Assembly (NCBI GenBank): GCA_015654675.1
Contig: JAATGM010000030.1
Location: 1-64,000 of the forward strand
Source: Planctomycetota bacterium
GTDB taxonomy: Bacteria > Planctomycetota > Phycisphaerae > UBA1845 > UTPLA1
Length of the DNA stretch: 64,000 bases
Direction of reading: 5' to 3'
Below, one piece after another: positions 45,207 to 54,436 of this stretch (the first letter of the stretch is position 1; every line of letters starts with the position of its first letter). A program made the position numbers and the translations under genes. The notes beneath the pieces were generated by a model. The model made no database searches and was not told the DNA's origin. It saw only the letters and a program-made list of their open reading frames with translations.

Positions 45207-46682
45207 GTGTCGGCGTATCCCTTCTCACACGTTGATGTTGTCGCTGCTCCGCTCACGGCGGCGCGCGCTGCGGTCGATGGTCGGCGTACGCGGGATGATT
45301 GGAAGCCCGGTGTCGGCCGCCTGATCCTTCGGATCCCGAAGTTGGCGTGGATGGCGCTCGACGCGCTGTTGATCGCCGCGGGGGCGCTGCTCGGTCAGCG
45401 GTTGTTCGTGACCTGGCTCCCGGGCGCGACGCTTCTGGGTGATGCGAATCTGCTCGTTGCCACTGCCGTGCTCATGTCGTCCATCGTCCTGGCGGGCATG
45501 ATGTTTGGGCTCTACGAGTCGGCCACGCTTTGGGAGCGATCGCGCATCGCGGCGCGGTCGCTGCTCGCCATTGTCGTGGCGATGTTGACCGCGTGCCTCG
45601 TCCTCAACCTATTAATGTATTCACAGGTCAGCCGGCGCGCCGCGCTCACGGGCACGGCTTTCTACTTATTCACGGCGCCGTTCGTTCGCCTCGCGGCCCA
45701 CCATGCCGTGGTTAGTGTGCGACGTGGACTGTTACTGATTGGATACGACGCGACGATCGGCCGCATCGTTCGGGCCGTGCGGCGCGGCGCCATTCCGGGC
45801 TATCGACTGGTCGGCATCGTGTCCGATCGCGTGGCGTCCTTGCCGGATATCCCGGGTCTCGAACTGATCGGCGCGCCGCAGCATGCTGAGTCGATCTGCC
45901 GCGATCAGGATGTCCGCGAGGTGGTTGTTGCGGCCCAGGCCGATGAGGGCGGTGAATTTGCACGGGCCGCGCTGGCCTGCCTGGGCATGGGCTGCCGGGT
46001 GACCGACGAAACCACTTTTCACGAGAAGGCGTTCGGAGAAGTCCCCACGGAAGCCATCTCAGCCGACTGGTTTCTACGCGCCGACCTGAAGGGGCATCTG
46101 GAGGAACACGCCACCGTCAAGCGTGCGTTCGATTTTGTCGTCGCGATACTCGTGCTGGCGATGTCGCTCCCGCTTTGGCCGGTATTGATGCTGGCCGTCC
46201 TGCTCGAGAGTCGTGGGCCGATTTTCTATTCACAGATTCGCGTGGGGCAGTCGGGCAAGCATTTTCGGATTTACAAATTCCGCACCATGCGCAGCGACGC
46301 CGAGGCGAATGGTTCGGTGTGGGCCTGCCCCAATGATCCGCGCGTGACGCGCATCGGGCGTATCCTGCGGCGGACTCGACTCGACGAGCTGCCGCAGCTC
46401 TGGAACGTGCTGCGCGGCGACATGTCGCTGGTCGGCCCGCGACCGGAGCGGCCCGAGTTCGTCGCCCCGCTCTCCAAGATCATTTCGTTCTACAGCGAAC
46501 GACACCTCGTCAAGCCCGGGCTGACCGGCTGGGCACAGATCAACTTCCGCTACGGCGCGAGCATCGCCGATTCGCGGCGCAAGCTCCAACTGGACCTCTA
46601 TTACGTCAAGAACATGTGCTTCGAGCTGGACCTGGTGATCTGCCTTCGCACCTTCGGCATGGTCCTCACGGGCGCGTGCTGA
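45207..46682 (+). CDS. Polyprenyl-phosphate sugar transferase (WbaP/exopolysaccharide type)
   Basis: About 491 residues from a GTG at 45207; the frame opens earlier but that part overlaps the lipoprotein start. Several N-terminal membrane segments precede a nucleotide-binding-like region ('GLLLIGYDATIGRIVRAVRR'), and the C-terminus is the bacterial sugar transferase domain: 'KRAFDFVVAILVLAMSLPLW', 'FRIYKFRTMRSDAEANGSVW', 'RRTRLDELPQLWNVLRGDMS', 'LVGPRPERPEF' and 'KPGLTGWAQINFRYG'. It links the first sugar phosphate to undecaprenyl phosphate, starting exopolysaccharide synthesis. It ends convergent with the next gene, overlapping by 17 bases. Confidence 0.9.
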   Translation: MSAYPFSHVDVVAAPLTAARAAVDGRRTRDDWKPGVGRLILRIPKLAWMALDALLIAAGALLGQRLFVTWLPGATLLGDANLLVATAVLMSSIVLAGMMFGLYESATLWERSRIAARSLLAIVVAMLTACLVLNLLMYSQVSRRAALTGTAFYLFTAPFVRLAAHHAVVSVRRGLLLIGYDATIGRIVRAVRRGAIPGYRLVGIVSDRVASLPDIPGLELIGAPQHAESICRDQDVREVVVAAQADEGGEFARAALACLGMGCRVTDETTFHEKAFGEVPTEAISADWFLRADLKGHLEEHATVKRAFDFVVAILVLAMSLPLWPVLMLAVLLESRGPIFYSQIRVGQSGKHFRIYKFRTMRSDAEANGSVWACPNDPRVTRIGRILRRTRLDELPQLWNVLRGDMSLVGPRPERPEFVAPLSKIISFYSERHLVKPGLTGWAQINFRYGASIADSRRKLQLDLYYVKNMCFELDLVICLRTFGMVLTGAC

Positions 46683-47664
46683 CGGCTGTGGTGGCTGGCA
46701 AGCCCAGGCGCTTCGCCATCTCAGCCGCAGGCGTCTTTCGCGTCAGAATGATCGGATGCACCGTTTCCCCATCGACTTGAAGCTCGGCGCCGCGCGTTAG
46801 CTCGGAAGCAAGCAGCAGTCCACGCTCGATGATGCGATCGTAGTCGATGCTGACGGCCGCATCGGCCGCCCCATGCGCGACGGCCGCCAGATTCTCAGCG
46901 GAAGGCGTGAAGTACACGATCAGAATTCCCTCGTTCGCCATGCGCGCGTCATCCGGCGCTCCGCGAATGACCCAGTCATCCAGCATGACCCATGCCCCGA
47001 TGCGCGGGTATTTTTTCGCCTCTTCCATGGCGATGCGACGCGCCTCGATTTCCCGGCCGGAGCAATCGATTTCACGAATGATCTCGATTCCCTTGGTGGT
47101 CTCAATGCGGCGGCGAAATCCCCGCGTGCGCATGCGCGCGGCGGTGTCCTGGTCGCCGCCGTGGATGACGCCAATGGTTGCCTGCTCACTGCCCAGGCCT
47201 TGAATGCAGGCATTCGCCAGGGCTTCGCCGATTTCCTCTTCATCCACGCCGCAAAAGGTCGTTCGCCCGGTCGCGCGGGCGTCTCGGCCGAGCAGCACCA
47301 CCGGCCGGCCCGATCGAACAATCCGCTCAATCGGGGCGGCAATGACTTCGGGATCGTTCGCGAGCACGCAAACGGCGAGCCACTCATTCGGGTTGATCGT
47401 TTCGAGAAACGTGCGCTGGCCGTCCGGGCTGCCTTCCGGTGGAACGCGCATTTCGATGCCCTGCCAGCCGCGACTCTTGCGGGCCTCTTCGGCGATACGA
47501 CAGGCGGTGGCCCACATCGGATCGTCGGCCGACCGGCCAACAAACAGAATCTTGCCGCGCGGCTCCTCGCGCTTGGCTTTGGGGCCGCGATCGCACGCGC
47601 CGGCGAGGATGGCCGAAGCAAGCAGAAGCGTGCTGCAGGCGACGAGTTGAATCATGCTACGCAT
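46666..47664 (-). CDS. Periplasmic sugar-binding-like lipoprotein (PBP1/LacI fold)
   Basis: 332 residues. The N-terminus 'MIQLVACSTLLLASAILAGA' with Cys-Asp after it looks like a lipoprotein signal. 'KILFVGRSADDPMWATACRI', 'LLGRDARATGRTTFCGVDEE' and 'VIHGGDQDTAARMRTRGFRR' follow the PBP1/LacI-type binding-protein fold. It would bind a sugar or small solute in the periplasm. No permease or ATPase is adjacent, so it may serve sensing rather than import. Confidence 0.8.
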   Translation of the reverse strand: MRSMIQLVACSTLLLASAILAGACDRGPKAKREEPRGKILFVGRSADDPMWATACRIAEEARKSRGWQGIEMRVPPEGSPDGQRTFLETINPNEWLAVCVLANDPEVIAAPIERIVRSGRPVVLLGRDARATGRTTFCGVDEEEIGEALANACIQGLGSEQATIGVIHGGDQDTAARMRTRGFRRRIETTKGIEIIREIDCSGREIEARRIAMEEAKKYPRIGAWVMLDDWVIRGAPDDARMANEGILIVYFTPSAENLAAVAHGAADAAVSIDYDRIIERGLLLASELTRGAELQVDGETVHPIILTRKTPAAEMAKRLGLPATTAVSTRP

Positions 47665-48046
47665 GGGCCGATGTCTCCCGCCGGCGCCGCCAGGCGCTCA
47701 TCGCGACAAGCCCCGTCAGCGCGCCTACGGCATCCGCGAACCAGTCGCTCAGCTCGCAACTTCGACCAACCAGCGGCTGCGTAATTTCGTCCATCGCACC
47801 GTAGGCGAGCAGGATCGTGAACCAGATGGCCTGGCGCCGCATGGTCGGACGCGACGCGGGCGCCCAGACCGCGATTGCGGCGAGCCCGGCATAGGCCGTC
47901 CCATGCAGCAGCCAATCGGGCACGCCGGAAGCAAGTCGCATGGCGCGCGTGGTAGGCGGCAAGTGTGTCGCGATAAAAATTGCGAGCCAATAAAGGGCCC
48001 AGATGCAAATCCGCCACAACGGCGTCCGCGACTGGGTGGAAGTCAT
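47657..48046 (-). CDS. VanZ family protein
   Basis: 129 residues. About four hydrophobic segments and the VanZ signature 'DEITQPLVGRSCELSDWFAD' with 'AVGALTG'. The start overlaps the end of the ParA gene (ATGA, 48043-48046), so it is coupled to it. Membrane-located; function unknown. Confidence 0.8.
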   Translation of the reverse strand: MTSTQSRTPLWRICIWALYWLAIFIATHLPPTTRAMRLASGVPDWLLHGTAYAGLAAIAVWAPASRPTMRRQAIWFTILLAYGAMDEITQPLVGRSCELSDWFADAVGALTGLVAMSAWRRRRETSAHA

Positions 48047-49206
48047 GAACTGGCGACCGGCTCGGGGACGGAGGGCGACGCCGGTGCGGACGCGGGGGCC
48101 GGTTTGCGCGTTGGCGCCGGCTTGGGCCTCGGTTTCTCAATTGCGGCCGGTGGTACCACTGCGGCTGGGGCGGCCGGGACCGGCTGCGCGACCGGGGTTA
48201 CTGGTGCGGGAGGCCTGGGTTTCGCGACGGCCGGACGCGGTGGGGTGGTCGGGGCTGTTGGCTTCGCAATCGCTGGCGCTACTGAAGGCGTCGGTGCCGG
48301 TACGGCCGGCGGCGCCGAATGCACTACTTTCGGTTTTGTCACGGGCTTGGCCGGCGGCTCGGGTGTTACAACTGATTCGGGCTTCGCCGCGACGGCGGCG
48401 GGCGCGATCGGCTCTGGTTTCACCGGCGGCAGAAGCTCGGCCGCGAGCGCGAGATAGTCCTCGGCGCCGTGGCTTTTCGGGGCATACTGGAAGATGGTCT
48501 TGCCGTAGCTGGGGGACTCGGCAAGTTTCACGTTTCGCCGGATGCGCGTGCTGAAGATTCGCGCATGGCGCCACGGGACGTCCTGATTGCGCGACTCCGT
48601 CAGGAATCGATCGACGTCGTCCACCACTTCGGCGGCAAGCCGCGTGCCCTTTTCATGCATGCTCAGAACCAACCCGAGCACGGTCAGTTCAGGGTTCAGC
48701 CGTTTCGCGACCAGTTGCACCGTCTCGAAGAGCCGGCCGACACCCTGCAATCCAAGAAAGTGCGCCTGAAGCGGGATCAGCACTTCGCGCGCCGTGCACA
48801 GCGCGTTGAGCGTGAGCACGCCGAGCGACGGTGGGCAGTCCATCAACATCCAGTCGTATTTCAGATTTCCGGCCGACAGCGTGTCGCGAAGAATCAGTTC
48901 GCGGGCGATCGTGTTGGCCAGTTCGACCTCGGCGGCGGCGAGATCAATTCGAGTCCCGATGACCGAAATTCTTTTGTCGATCGTGCGGATGCAATCCTTC
49001 AGCTCGGCCGTGCCGGCCAGCAGCTCGTAGGTGCCGGGAGTTCCATCCTTGGGGTCGATTCCGAAATGGGCGGTGAGGTGGGCCTGCGGGTCGAGGTCAA
49101 CGAGAATGCACTTCGCACCCCGCTCGGCCAGGGCCGCGCCGAGGTTCACAGTGGTCGTCGTTTTGCCGACGCCCCCCTTCTGATTTAGTACGGCGATACT
49201 TCGCAT
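48043..49206 (-). CDS. ParA-family ATPase with Pro/Ala-rich tail
   Basis: 387 residues. 'VLNQKGGVGKTTTTVNLGAA' is the deviant Walker A of ParA/MinD ATPases; 'ILVDLDPQAHLTAHFG' and 'DWMLMDCPPSLGVLTLNALC' follow. The ATPase domain ends near residue 265 and a tail of about 120 residues is almost only Pro, Ala, Val, Lys and Thr. No ParB is adjacent, so a chromosome-partition role is uncertain; a role in positioning another cargo is possible. It precedes the VanZ gene in a coupled arrangement. Confidence 0.9.
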   Translation of the reverse strand: MRSIAVLNQKGGVGKTTTTVNLGAALAERGAKCILVDLDPQAHLTAHFGIDPKDGTPGTYELLAGTAELKDCIRTIDKRISVIGTRIDLAAAEVELANTIARELILRDTLSAGNLKYDWMLMDCPPSLGVLTLNALCTAREVLIPLQAHFLGLQGVGRLFETVQLVAKRLNPELTVLGLVLSMHEKGTRLAAEVVDDVDRFLTESRNQDVPWRHARIFSTRIRRNVKLAESPSYGKTIFQYAPKSHGAEDYLALAAELLPPVKPEPIAPAAVAAKPESVVTPEPPAKPVTKPKVVHSAPPAVPAPTPSVAPAIAKPTAPTTPPRPAVAKPRPPAPVTPVAQPVPAAPAAVVPPAAIEKPRPKPAPTRKPAPASAPASPSVPEPVASS

Positions 49207-49321
49207 CGCGGGCGTTGCATCCTGCGGCCCGACGCCGACGGGGTCCGTCCCTGCCGGTCGGCCGCATTATACGCCCTGGCCCCCCGCGACAATACCCATG
49301 ACGAAATGAGGTCGGCGCAAT

Positions 49322-49361
49322 AAAAAATGGAAGGTGCTGCCGTGGCGTGAGCACCTTCCAT
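49322..49361 (-). terminator. Intrinsic terminator of the Lys-rich microprotein gene
   Basis: A 12-base stem (ATGGAAGGTGCT with AGCACCTTCCAT) and an 11-base loop. Reading leftward the stem is followed by TTTTTTA, as expected for an intrinsic terminator. It lies 69 bases after the microprotein stop and before the ParA gene, so the microprotein forms its own transcription unit. Confidence 0.85.
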
Positions 49362-49429
49362 TACAGCTTCGAGTCTCTGACCGTGTGTCGAAGACCCGAC
49401 CCGCGCGACTACGCGCGCGTGATCAAAGC

Positions 49430-49486
49430 TTACCTCTTTTTCTTCTTGGCTGCCTTCTTTTTGGTGGCGCGTTTCTTTTTGGCCAT
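49430..49486 (-). CDS. 18-residue lysine-rich microprotein
   Basis: ATG at 49486, TAA at 49430-49432. The product is MAKKKRATKKKAAKKKKR: ten Lys and two Arg of 18. The ATG is preceded at eight bases by a near-perfect AAAGGAGGTGA, and a promoter (49514-49541) and a terminator (49322-49361) flank the gene, so it is a complete transcription unit of about 180 bases. The composition resembles the repeat unit of histone H1-like or Hc1-type DNA-binding tails, so nucleic-acid binding is likely; this is inference. It is too short for standard gene calling. The divergent Gph gene starts 106 bases away. Confidence 0.75.
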   Translation of the reverse strand: MAKKKRATKKKAAKKKKR

Positions 49487-49513
49487 GAGCGTCACCTCCT
49501 TTCTAAACTACGA

Positions 49514-49541
49514 AGTGTAAGAATCGCATGGGGCTTGTCAA
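49514..49541 (-). promoter_or_regulatory. Sigma-70-like promoter of the Lys-rich microprotein
   Basis: Reading leftward: TTGACA (49541-49536), a 16-base spacer, and TACACT (49519-49514; four of six match TATAAT). The predicted start near 49507 gives a leader of about 20 bases ending in the strong Shine-Dalgarno. Confidence 0.65.
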
Positions 49542-49591
49542 CACAAATCAAGCCCTCTATTGTTTTTTTTCGGCTGCAAGTGGCACGCAAC

Positions 49592-50278
49592 ATGATTCAA
49601 TCCGCGCATCAGACCAACTCTCCGACCGCGCGCGGCGTCATCTTTGACCTCGATGGAACGCTCGCCGACACCTTGCGCGACATCGCGAACGCGCTGAATC
49701 ATGCGCTGCGCGCCGCGCATCGCCCCGACGCGCCCATCGACGCAATTCGCAGCTGGGTCGGTGAAGGATTGCCCACGCTTTGCCGCCGCGCATGGCCTGA
49801 GGCCGACGGAAATCAGATCCAGGAGCTCATCCGGAATGCAAAATCACAGTATGCCGCCCATCCGATGGATCACACCGTGCTATACCCCGGCGTCCGCGAG
49901 CTTTTGACCGCGCTTGCGGCGCGTTCGGTGCCCCTCGCCGTGTTCTCGAACAAGCCGCACGACCTGACCGTCACCACCGTCAGCGGACTTGGCATCGAGT
50001 CGTTCTTCTCGGAGGTCCGGGGCTATCTTTCGGAGGATGAGAAGAAACCCTCGCCTGTCGCCGCGATCAGGATGGCCGACGGCTGGCGCATCCCCGCCGA
50101 TCGAATCGTGTTTGTGGGCGATAGTGCGACCGATCTTGCCACCGCGCTTGCCGGCGGGATGATTTCCGTGTCCGTCACATGGGGGTTTCGGTCACGCGCG
50201 GAGTTGGAGGCGGCCGGCGCGAAGTGCTTTGTCGATCATCCCGCCGAAATCCTTCGGATGTTCGACGGGCCAAATTAG
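49592..50278 (+). CDS. gph: HAD-family phosphatase, phosphoglycolate phosphatase-like
   Basis: 228 residues from the ATG at 49592; an upstream extension of the frame crosses the microprotein gene and is rejected. 'RGVIFDLDGTLADTLRDIAN' is HAD motif I (DxDGT), 'LAVFSNKPHDLTVTTVSGLG' motif II, and 'PADRIVFVGDSATDLATALA' motif IV. The Gph-type cap is present. It most likely dephosphorylates phosphoglycolate or a similar small phosphate ester. Convergent with pyrK, overlapping by four bases. Confidence 0.85.
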   Translation: MIQSAHQTNSPTARGVIFDLDGTLADTLRDIANALNHALRAAHRPDAPIDAIRSWVGEGLPTLCRRAWPEADGNQIQELIRNAKSQYAAHPMDHTVLYPGVRELLTALAARSVPLAVFSNKPHDLTVTTVSGLGIESFFSEVRGYLSEDEKKPSPVAAIRMADGWRIPADRIVFVGDSATDLATALAGGMISVSVTWGFRSRAELEAAGAKCFVDHPAEILRMFDGPN

Positions 50279-51237
50279 GCGTGTGATTCCCACATCACGC
50301 GGGCCGCGTCAAACACGGGCCCATGCGTGCAGCACAGCTCGTAATGCCAGCCCCGTTCGCTTTCGTCTTTCAGTGCCACGACACATGACTGGCAAGTCCC
50401 CATGCCGCACCCCATGACCCGCTCGAGCGCTGCGCGACAGGCGACGCGCCGCGCGGCACAAATCTCCGCCACGCGCCGCATCATTCGCTCGGGGCCGCAA
50501 GTGTAGACCGCCGCATCATTGCCAAGTCGGTCGAGCAGTCCGGTCAACGCGTCGGCCGTTGTCCCCTTCATTCCGATCGTGCCGTCGTCGCTTGTGATAA
50601 TGGTCGGCGCGCTCGACGCGGCGAACTCGGACGCGCACATCGTTTCGCGTCCGCCGCTGTCCGGCTCGGCGGTCATTGTCAGCGGGAGCAGATCGCGCGT
50701 TCTCGCCCCGCAAACGGCTGTCGCGCGGCGGCGTTCGCGCTGCAAGCGATCGGCGAACCAGAGTAGCGGCGGGAACCCCACCCCGCCGGACACCAGGACA
50801 TGCACCATTACGCCTTCCACTGGAATGAATGGTCGCCCCAGCGGCCCCAGAATGTCCGTTTCGTCGCCGGGCTTCATCGATCCGAGGAATCGCGTACCCG
50901 GCCCGATGGTCCTGCCGATGATGTCGATCTCGCAGGTCGCCCCGCGTCGGCGCAGCCCGCCGATGCTGAACGGTCGGCGCAGCACCGTTTCGCGCTGGAA
51001 AAACTCATCGATGGGATTCAGAGGTACGCCCGGCGTCCAGGTCACCATGCGCGGCAGTTGGTTTGATGGAGTGTTCGCGGGAGCGCGGCATTCGATTTGG
51101 ACAAATTGCCCGGGCTCAGCCGGCGGAAAGCCATCGATCGACAGCGTCAGTCGATAGTGCTCGCGACATAGCGGGACATTGCCGGTCGCCCTGGCCCGAA
51201 AGACGCCGCGTTCGGCTGGTTGGGATGCATCAGCCAC
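50275..51237 (-). CDS. pyrK: Dihydroorotate dehydrogenase electron transfer subunit
   Basis: About 320 residues from a GTG at 51237. The N-terminus is a ferredoxin-reductase-like FAD domain ('ETVLRRPFSIGGLRRRGATC'), then the NAD-binding part ('VHVLVSGGVGFPPLLWFADR', 'AAVYTCGPERMMRRVAEICA'), and the C-terminus is the PyrK [2Fe-2S] region: 'CGMGTCQSCVVALKDESERG' followed by 'CCTHGPVFDAARVMW'. It passes electrons from dihydroorotate dehydrogenase B to NAD in pyrimidine synthesis; pyrD is not in the window. A leader with a terminator precedes it. Confidence 0.88.
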   Translation of the reverse strand: MADASQPAERGVFRARATGNVPLCREHYRLTLSIDGFPPAEPGQFVQIECRAPANTPSNQLPRMVTWTPGVPLNPIDEFFQRETVLRRPFSIGGLRRRGATCEIDIIGRTIGPGTRFLGSMKPGDETDILGPLGRPFIPVEGVMVHVLVSGGVGFPPLLWFADRLQRERRRATAVCGARTRDLLPLTMTAEPDSGGRETMCASEFAASSAPTIITSDDGTIGMKGTTADALTGLLDRLGNDAAVYTCGPERMMRRVAEICAARRVACRAALERVMGCGMGTCQSCVVALKDESERGWHYELCCTHGPVFDAARVMWESHA

Positions 51238-51287
51238 GGCGCGATGCTAGGAACGAACTCGCCCGCCCGCAATCGGCCGGTCGGCGC

Positions 51288-51418
51288 AAAAAAATGCCTC
51301 CGGAGCCGAACCTGAGTTCAATTCCGGAGGCACGCCACGGCTGAAGAAACAGCCGATGTTGGAAGCGGTAGTCCGCCTGTTTTCAATTTGCCGGCCAACC
51401 ATCCAAGGGCGATGATCG
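51288..51418 (-). ncRNA. Leader or small RNA upstream of pyrK
   Basis: A promoter (51425-51454) would start a leftward RNA of about 130 bases that ends in an intrinsic terminator (51288-51332). It contains a stable CGGCTG-tttctt-CAGCCG hairpin (about 51336-51353) before the terminator stem. A short frame begins inside it but runs through the terminator. The module lies 47 bases before the pyrK start, so it may be a transcription attenuator of pyrK, or a free small RNA. It has no SRP RNA signature despite the ffh neighbour. Confidence 0.5.
51295..51332 (-). terminator. Intrinsic terminator in the pyrK leader
   Basis: TGCCTCCGGA (51295-51304) and TCCGGAGGCA (51323-51332) form a perfect 10-base stem with an 18-base loop. 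Reading leftward it is followed by seven T (51294-51288). Confidence 0.85.
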
Positions 51419-51424
51419 CGCCGA

Positions 51425-51454
51425 AATATAGCGGTTCATCGACGCGAGTGTCAA
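51425..51454 (-). promoter_or_regulatory. Strong sigma-70-like promoter of the pyrK leader
   Basis: Reading leftward: TTGACA (51454-51449), an 18-base spacer, and TATATT (51430-51425; five of six match TATAAT). It points to pyrK through the leader and terminator. Confidence 0.7.
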
Positions 51455-51460
51455 TGAGAT

Positions 51461-51486
51461 ATTACGGTTTCAGACAAAACCGTAAT
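51461..51486. promoter_or_regulatory. Inverted repeat next to the pyrK leader promoter
   Basis: ATTACGGTTT (51461-51470) and AAACCGTAAT (51477-51486) are perfect 10-base inverted arms with a six-base spacer, ending six bases upstream of the -35 element. It may be an activator site or, less likely, an unused hairpin. Confidence 0.55.
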
Positions 51487-51792
51487 GATGACATAAAACC
51501 ATATAATATAACACGTTACAATCTGCACCCATCTGTGAATTAGGTTTATGTTCGTATTCGTCTCCGATTGTCCGTAACTCCCTCGCCTATGGAATCTTGT
51601 GACGATTGAGCAAGTTGGACGGACGCCGGTAATTGCATCCCAATTTCATGCCCCAACACGCCTTAGGCAGATTCTCACAGCCCGCCGGCCGCTCGCGGGA
51701 GTTCGCCTCGCCTTGCGGCCCGCCGACCCCCCGCATACCCTCTGATTTCCGTGCCAACGACGTTCATTGGCCTGTTTTCCTGCGGATGACCC

Positions 51793-53235
<1,443 letters not shown>

Positions 53236-53248
53236 GCACGCCGCGCCA

Positions 53249-53917
53249 ATGAAGCTGCTCGCCCCGAATCTATTTCAGATCTCCGACCTGCTTCCCAACG
53301 CCATCAACATGTTCCTCATTGAGGACTCGGCCGGTGATGTGCTCATCGATGCAGGCACGCGCTGGGCTCGCCGCAAGCTGCTTCGGTTGCTCGCCGGGCG
53401 TCGGCTATCACTCATCGCCCTGACGCACGTGCACCCCGACCATCAGGGGGCGGCTGCCGCGCTTTGCGAGCAGTTCGCCTGCCCGCTCGCGTGTCATGCC
53501 GCCGATCGACCCGCCATGGAAGGCCGCGAGCCGATGCAGCCGCGCACGCCGTTCATTCGCTTTTCGTCGCGCTGCTTTGCCGGGCCGCCGCACGCCGTGT
53601 CGCGCGAGCTCCGCGAGGGCGACGAAGTCGGCGGCTTCCGCGTCATCGAAAGCCCCGGCCACACGCCCGGCCATCTCATTTTCTTCCGCGAGTCAGACCG
53701 CGTCGCCATCGTCGGTGACGTGCTCAACAACATGAACGTGCTCACGACGATCACCGGCCTGCACCAGCCGCCCGCCATTTTCACCTGGAACCCCGATGAG
53801 AATCGCCGCTCGATCCGCAAGCTGGTCGCCCTGCGGCCCGAACTGGTCTGTTTCGGACACGGCCCACTGCTGCGCGACCCCGAGAAGCTCGCCCGTTTTG
53901 CGAATGGGCTGGCCTAG
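53249..53917 (+). CDS. Metallo-beta-lactamase-fold hydrolase
   Basis: 222 residues, 13 bases after ffh. 'LIALTHVHPDHQGAAAALCE' is the HxHxDH metal motif, followed by 'FRVIESPGHTPGHLIFFRES', 'VAIVGDVLNNMNVLTTITGL' and 'ELVCFGHGPLLRD' for the other ligands. It belongs to the glyoxalase II/MBL superfamily; substrate unknown. It ends overlapping the convergent SRPBCC gene by four bases. Confidence 0.88.
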   Translation: MKLLAPNLFQISDLLPNAINMFLIEDSAGDVLIDAGTRWARRKLLRLLAGRRLSLIALTHVHPDHQGAAAALCEQFACPLACHAADRPAMEGREPMQPRTPFIRFSSRCFAGPPHAVSRELREGDEVGGFRVIESPGHTPGHLIFFRESDRVAIVGDVLNNMNVLTTITGLHQPPAIFTWNPDENRRSIRKLVALRPELVCFGHGPLLRDPEKLARFANGLA

Positions 53918-54360
53918 CCCGCCTCGGCGATCTTTCGCATGTCGTCCATGTCCTGCTCGACGACCTTTTTCATCGGCCCCATCATCATGCCCGAGAGCGG
54001 CGCCATGAGCTTCGCGAAGACGCTGACCGGCCGGAAGTCTAATTCGAACTCCACCCGCGTTCCGCCGCCTGCCGGGCTGAACCGAAACGTCGTCGCAAAC
54101 TCCGCCCCGCACGAGATGCCGCCAACGGTGTAGGACTTTCCCGGCAGATATTCGGTGATCTCCATTTCCTCGGTGGCTTCGCGGCCGAACATGACGCGCG
54201 TCTCGCGAAAGCGCGTACCCTTGCCGATCGGCCCATCGGTCAAGACATCGAGTTTCTTGATGCCGCGGACGCGCCCGGCTGCATTGCGCAAGTCGGTGAA
54301 GGCCTGAAACGTCCGCTCCGGCGTGGCTTGCACTTCAATCGAACTGGTTACTGTCGCCAT
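53914..54360 (-). CDS. SRPBCC (START-like) domain protein
   Basis: 148 residues from the ATG at 54360; the longer upstream frame is not supported. 'VTSSIEVQATPERTFQAFTD', 'LPGKSYTVGGISCGAEFATT' and 'FRFSPAGGGTRVEFELDFRP' fit the SRPBCC/polyketide cyclase-like fold that binds hydrophobic ligands. The last helix is Met-rich ('LMAPLSGMMMGPMKKVVEQD'). Role unknown. Divergent from the zinc-ribbon membrane protein. Confidence 0.8.
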   Translation of the reverse strand: MATVTSSIEVQATPERTFQAFTDLRNAAGRVRGIKKLDVLTDGPIGKGTRFRETRVMFGREATEEMEITEYLPGKSYTVGGISCGAEFATTFRFSPAGGGTRVEFELDFRPVSVFAKLMAPLSGMMMGPMKKVVEQDMDDMRKIAEAG

Positions 54361-54436
54361 GGCGGGCTCCTCGGTGCGTGGTCGTCGCCTCCATGATATC
54401 GCCGCCGCCGCTGATATGATCCGGTCGAGGTCGCCC

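Noticed and set aside
49334-49591. N-terminal extension of the Gph frame
   Set aside because: It crosses the Lys-rich microprotein unit and its promoter; the ATG at 49592 begins the conserved HAD domain.
51288-51486. SRP (4.5S) RNA because of the adjacent ffh gene
   Set aside because: The conserved GGAA-tetraloop domain with its flanking asymmetric loop is absent from the putative RNA.
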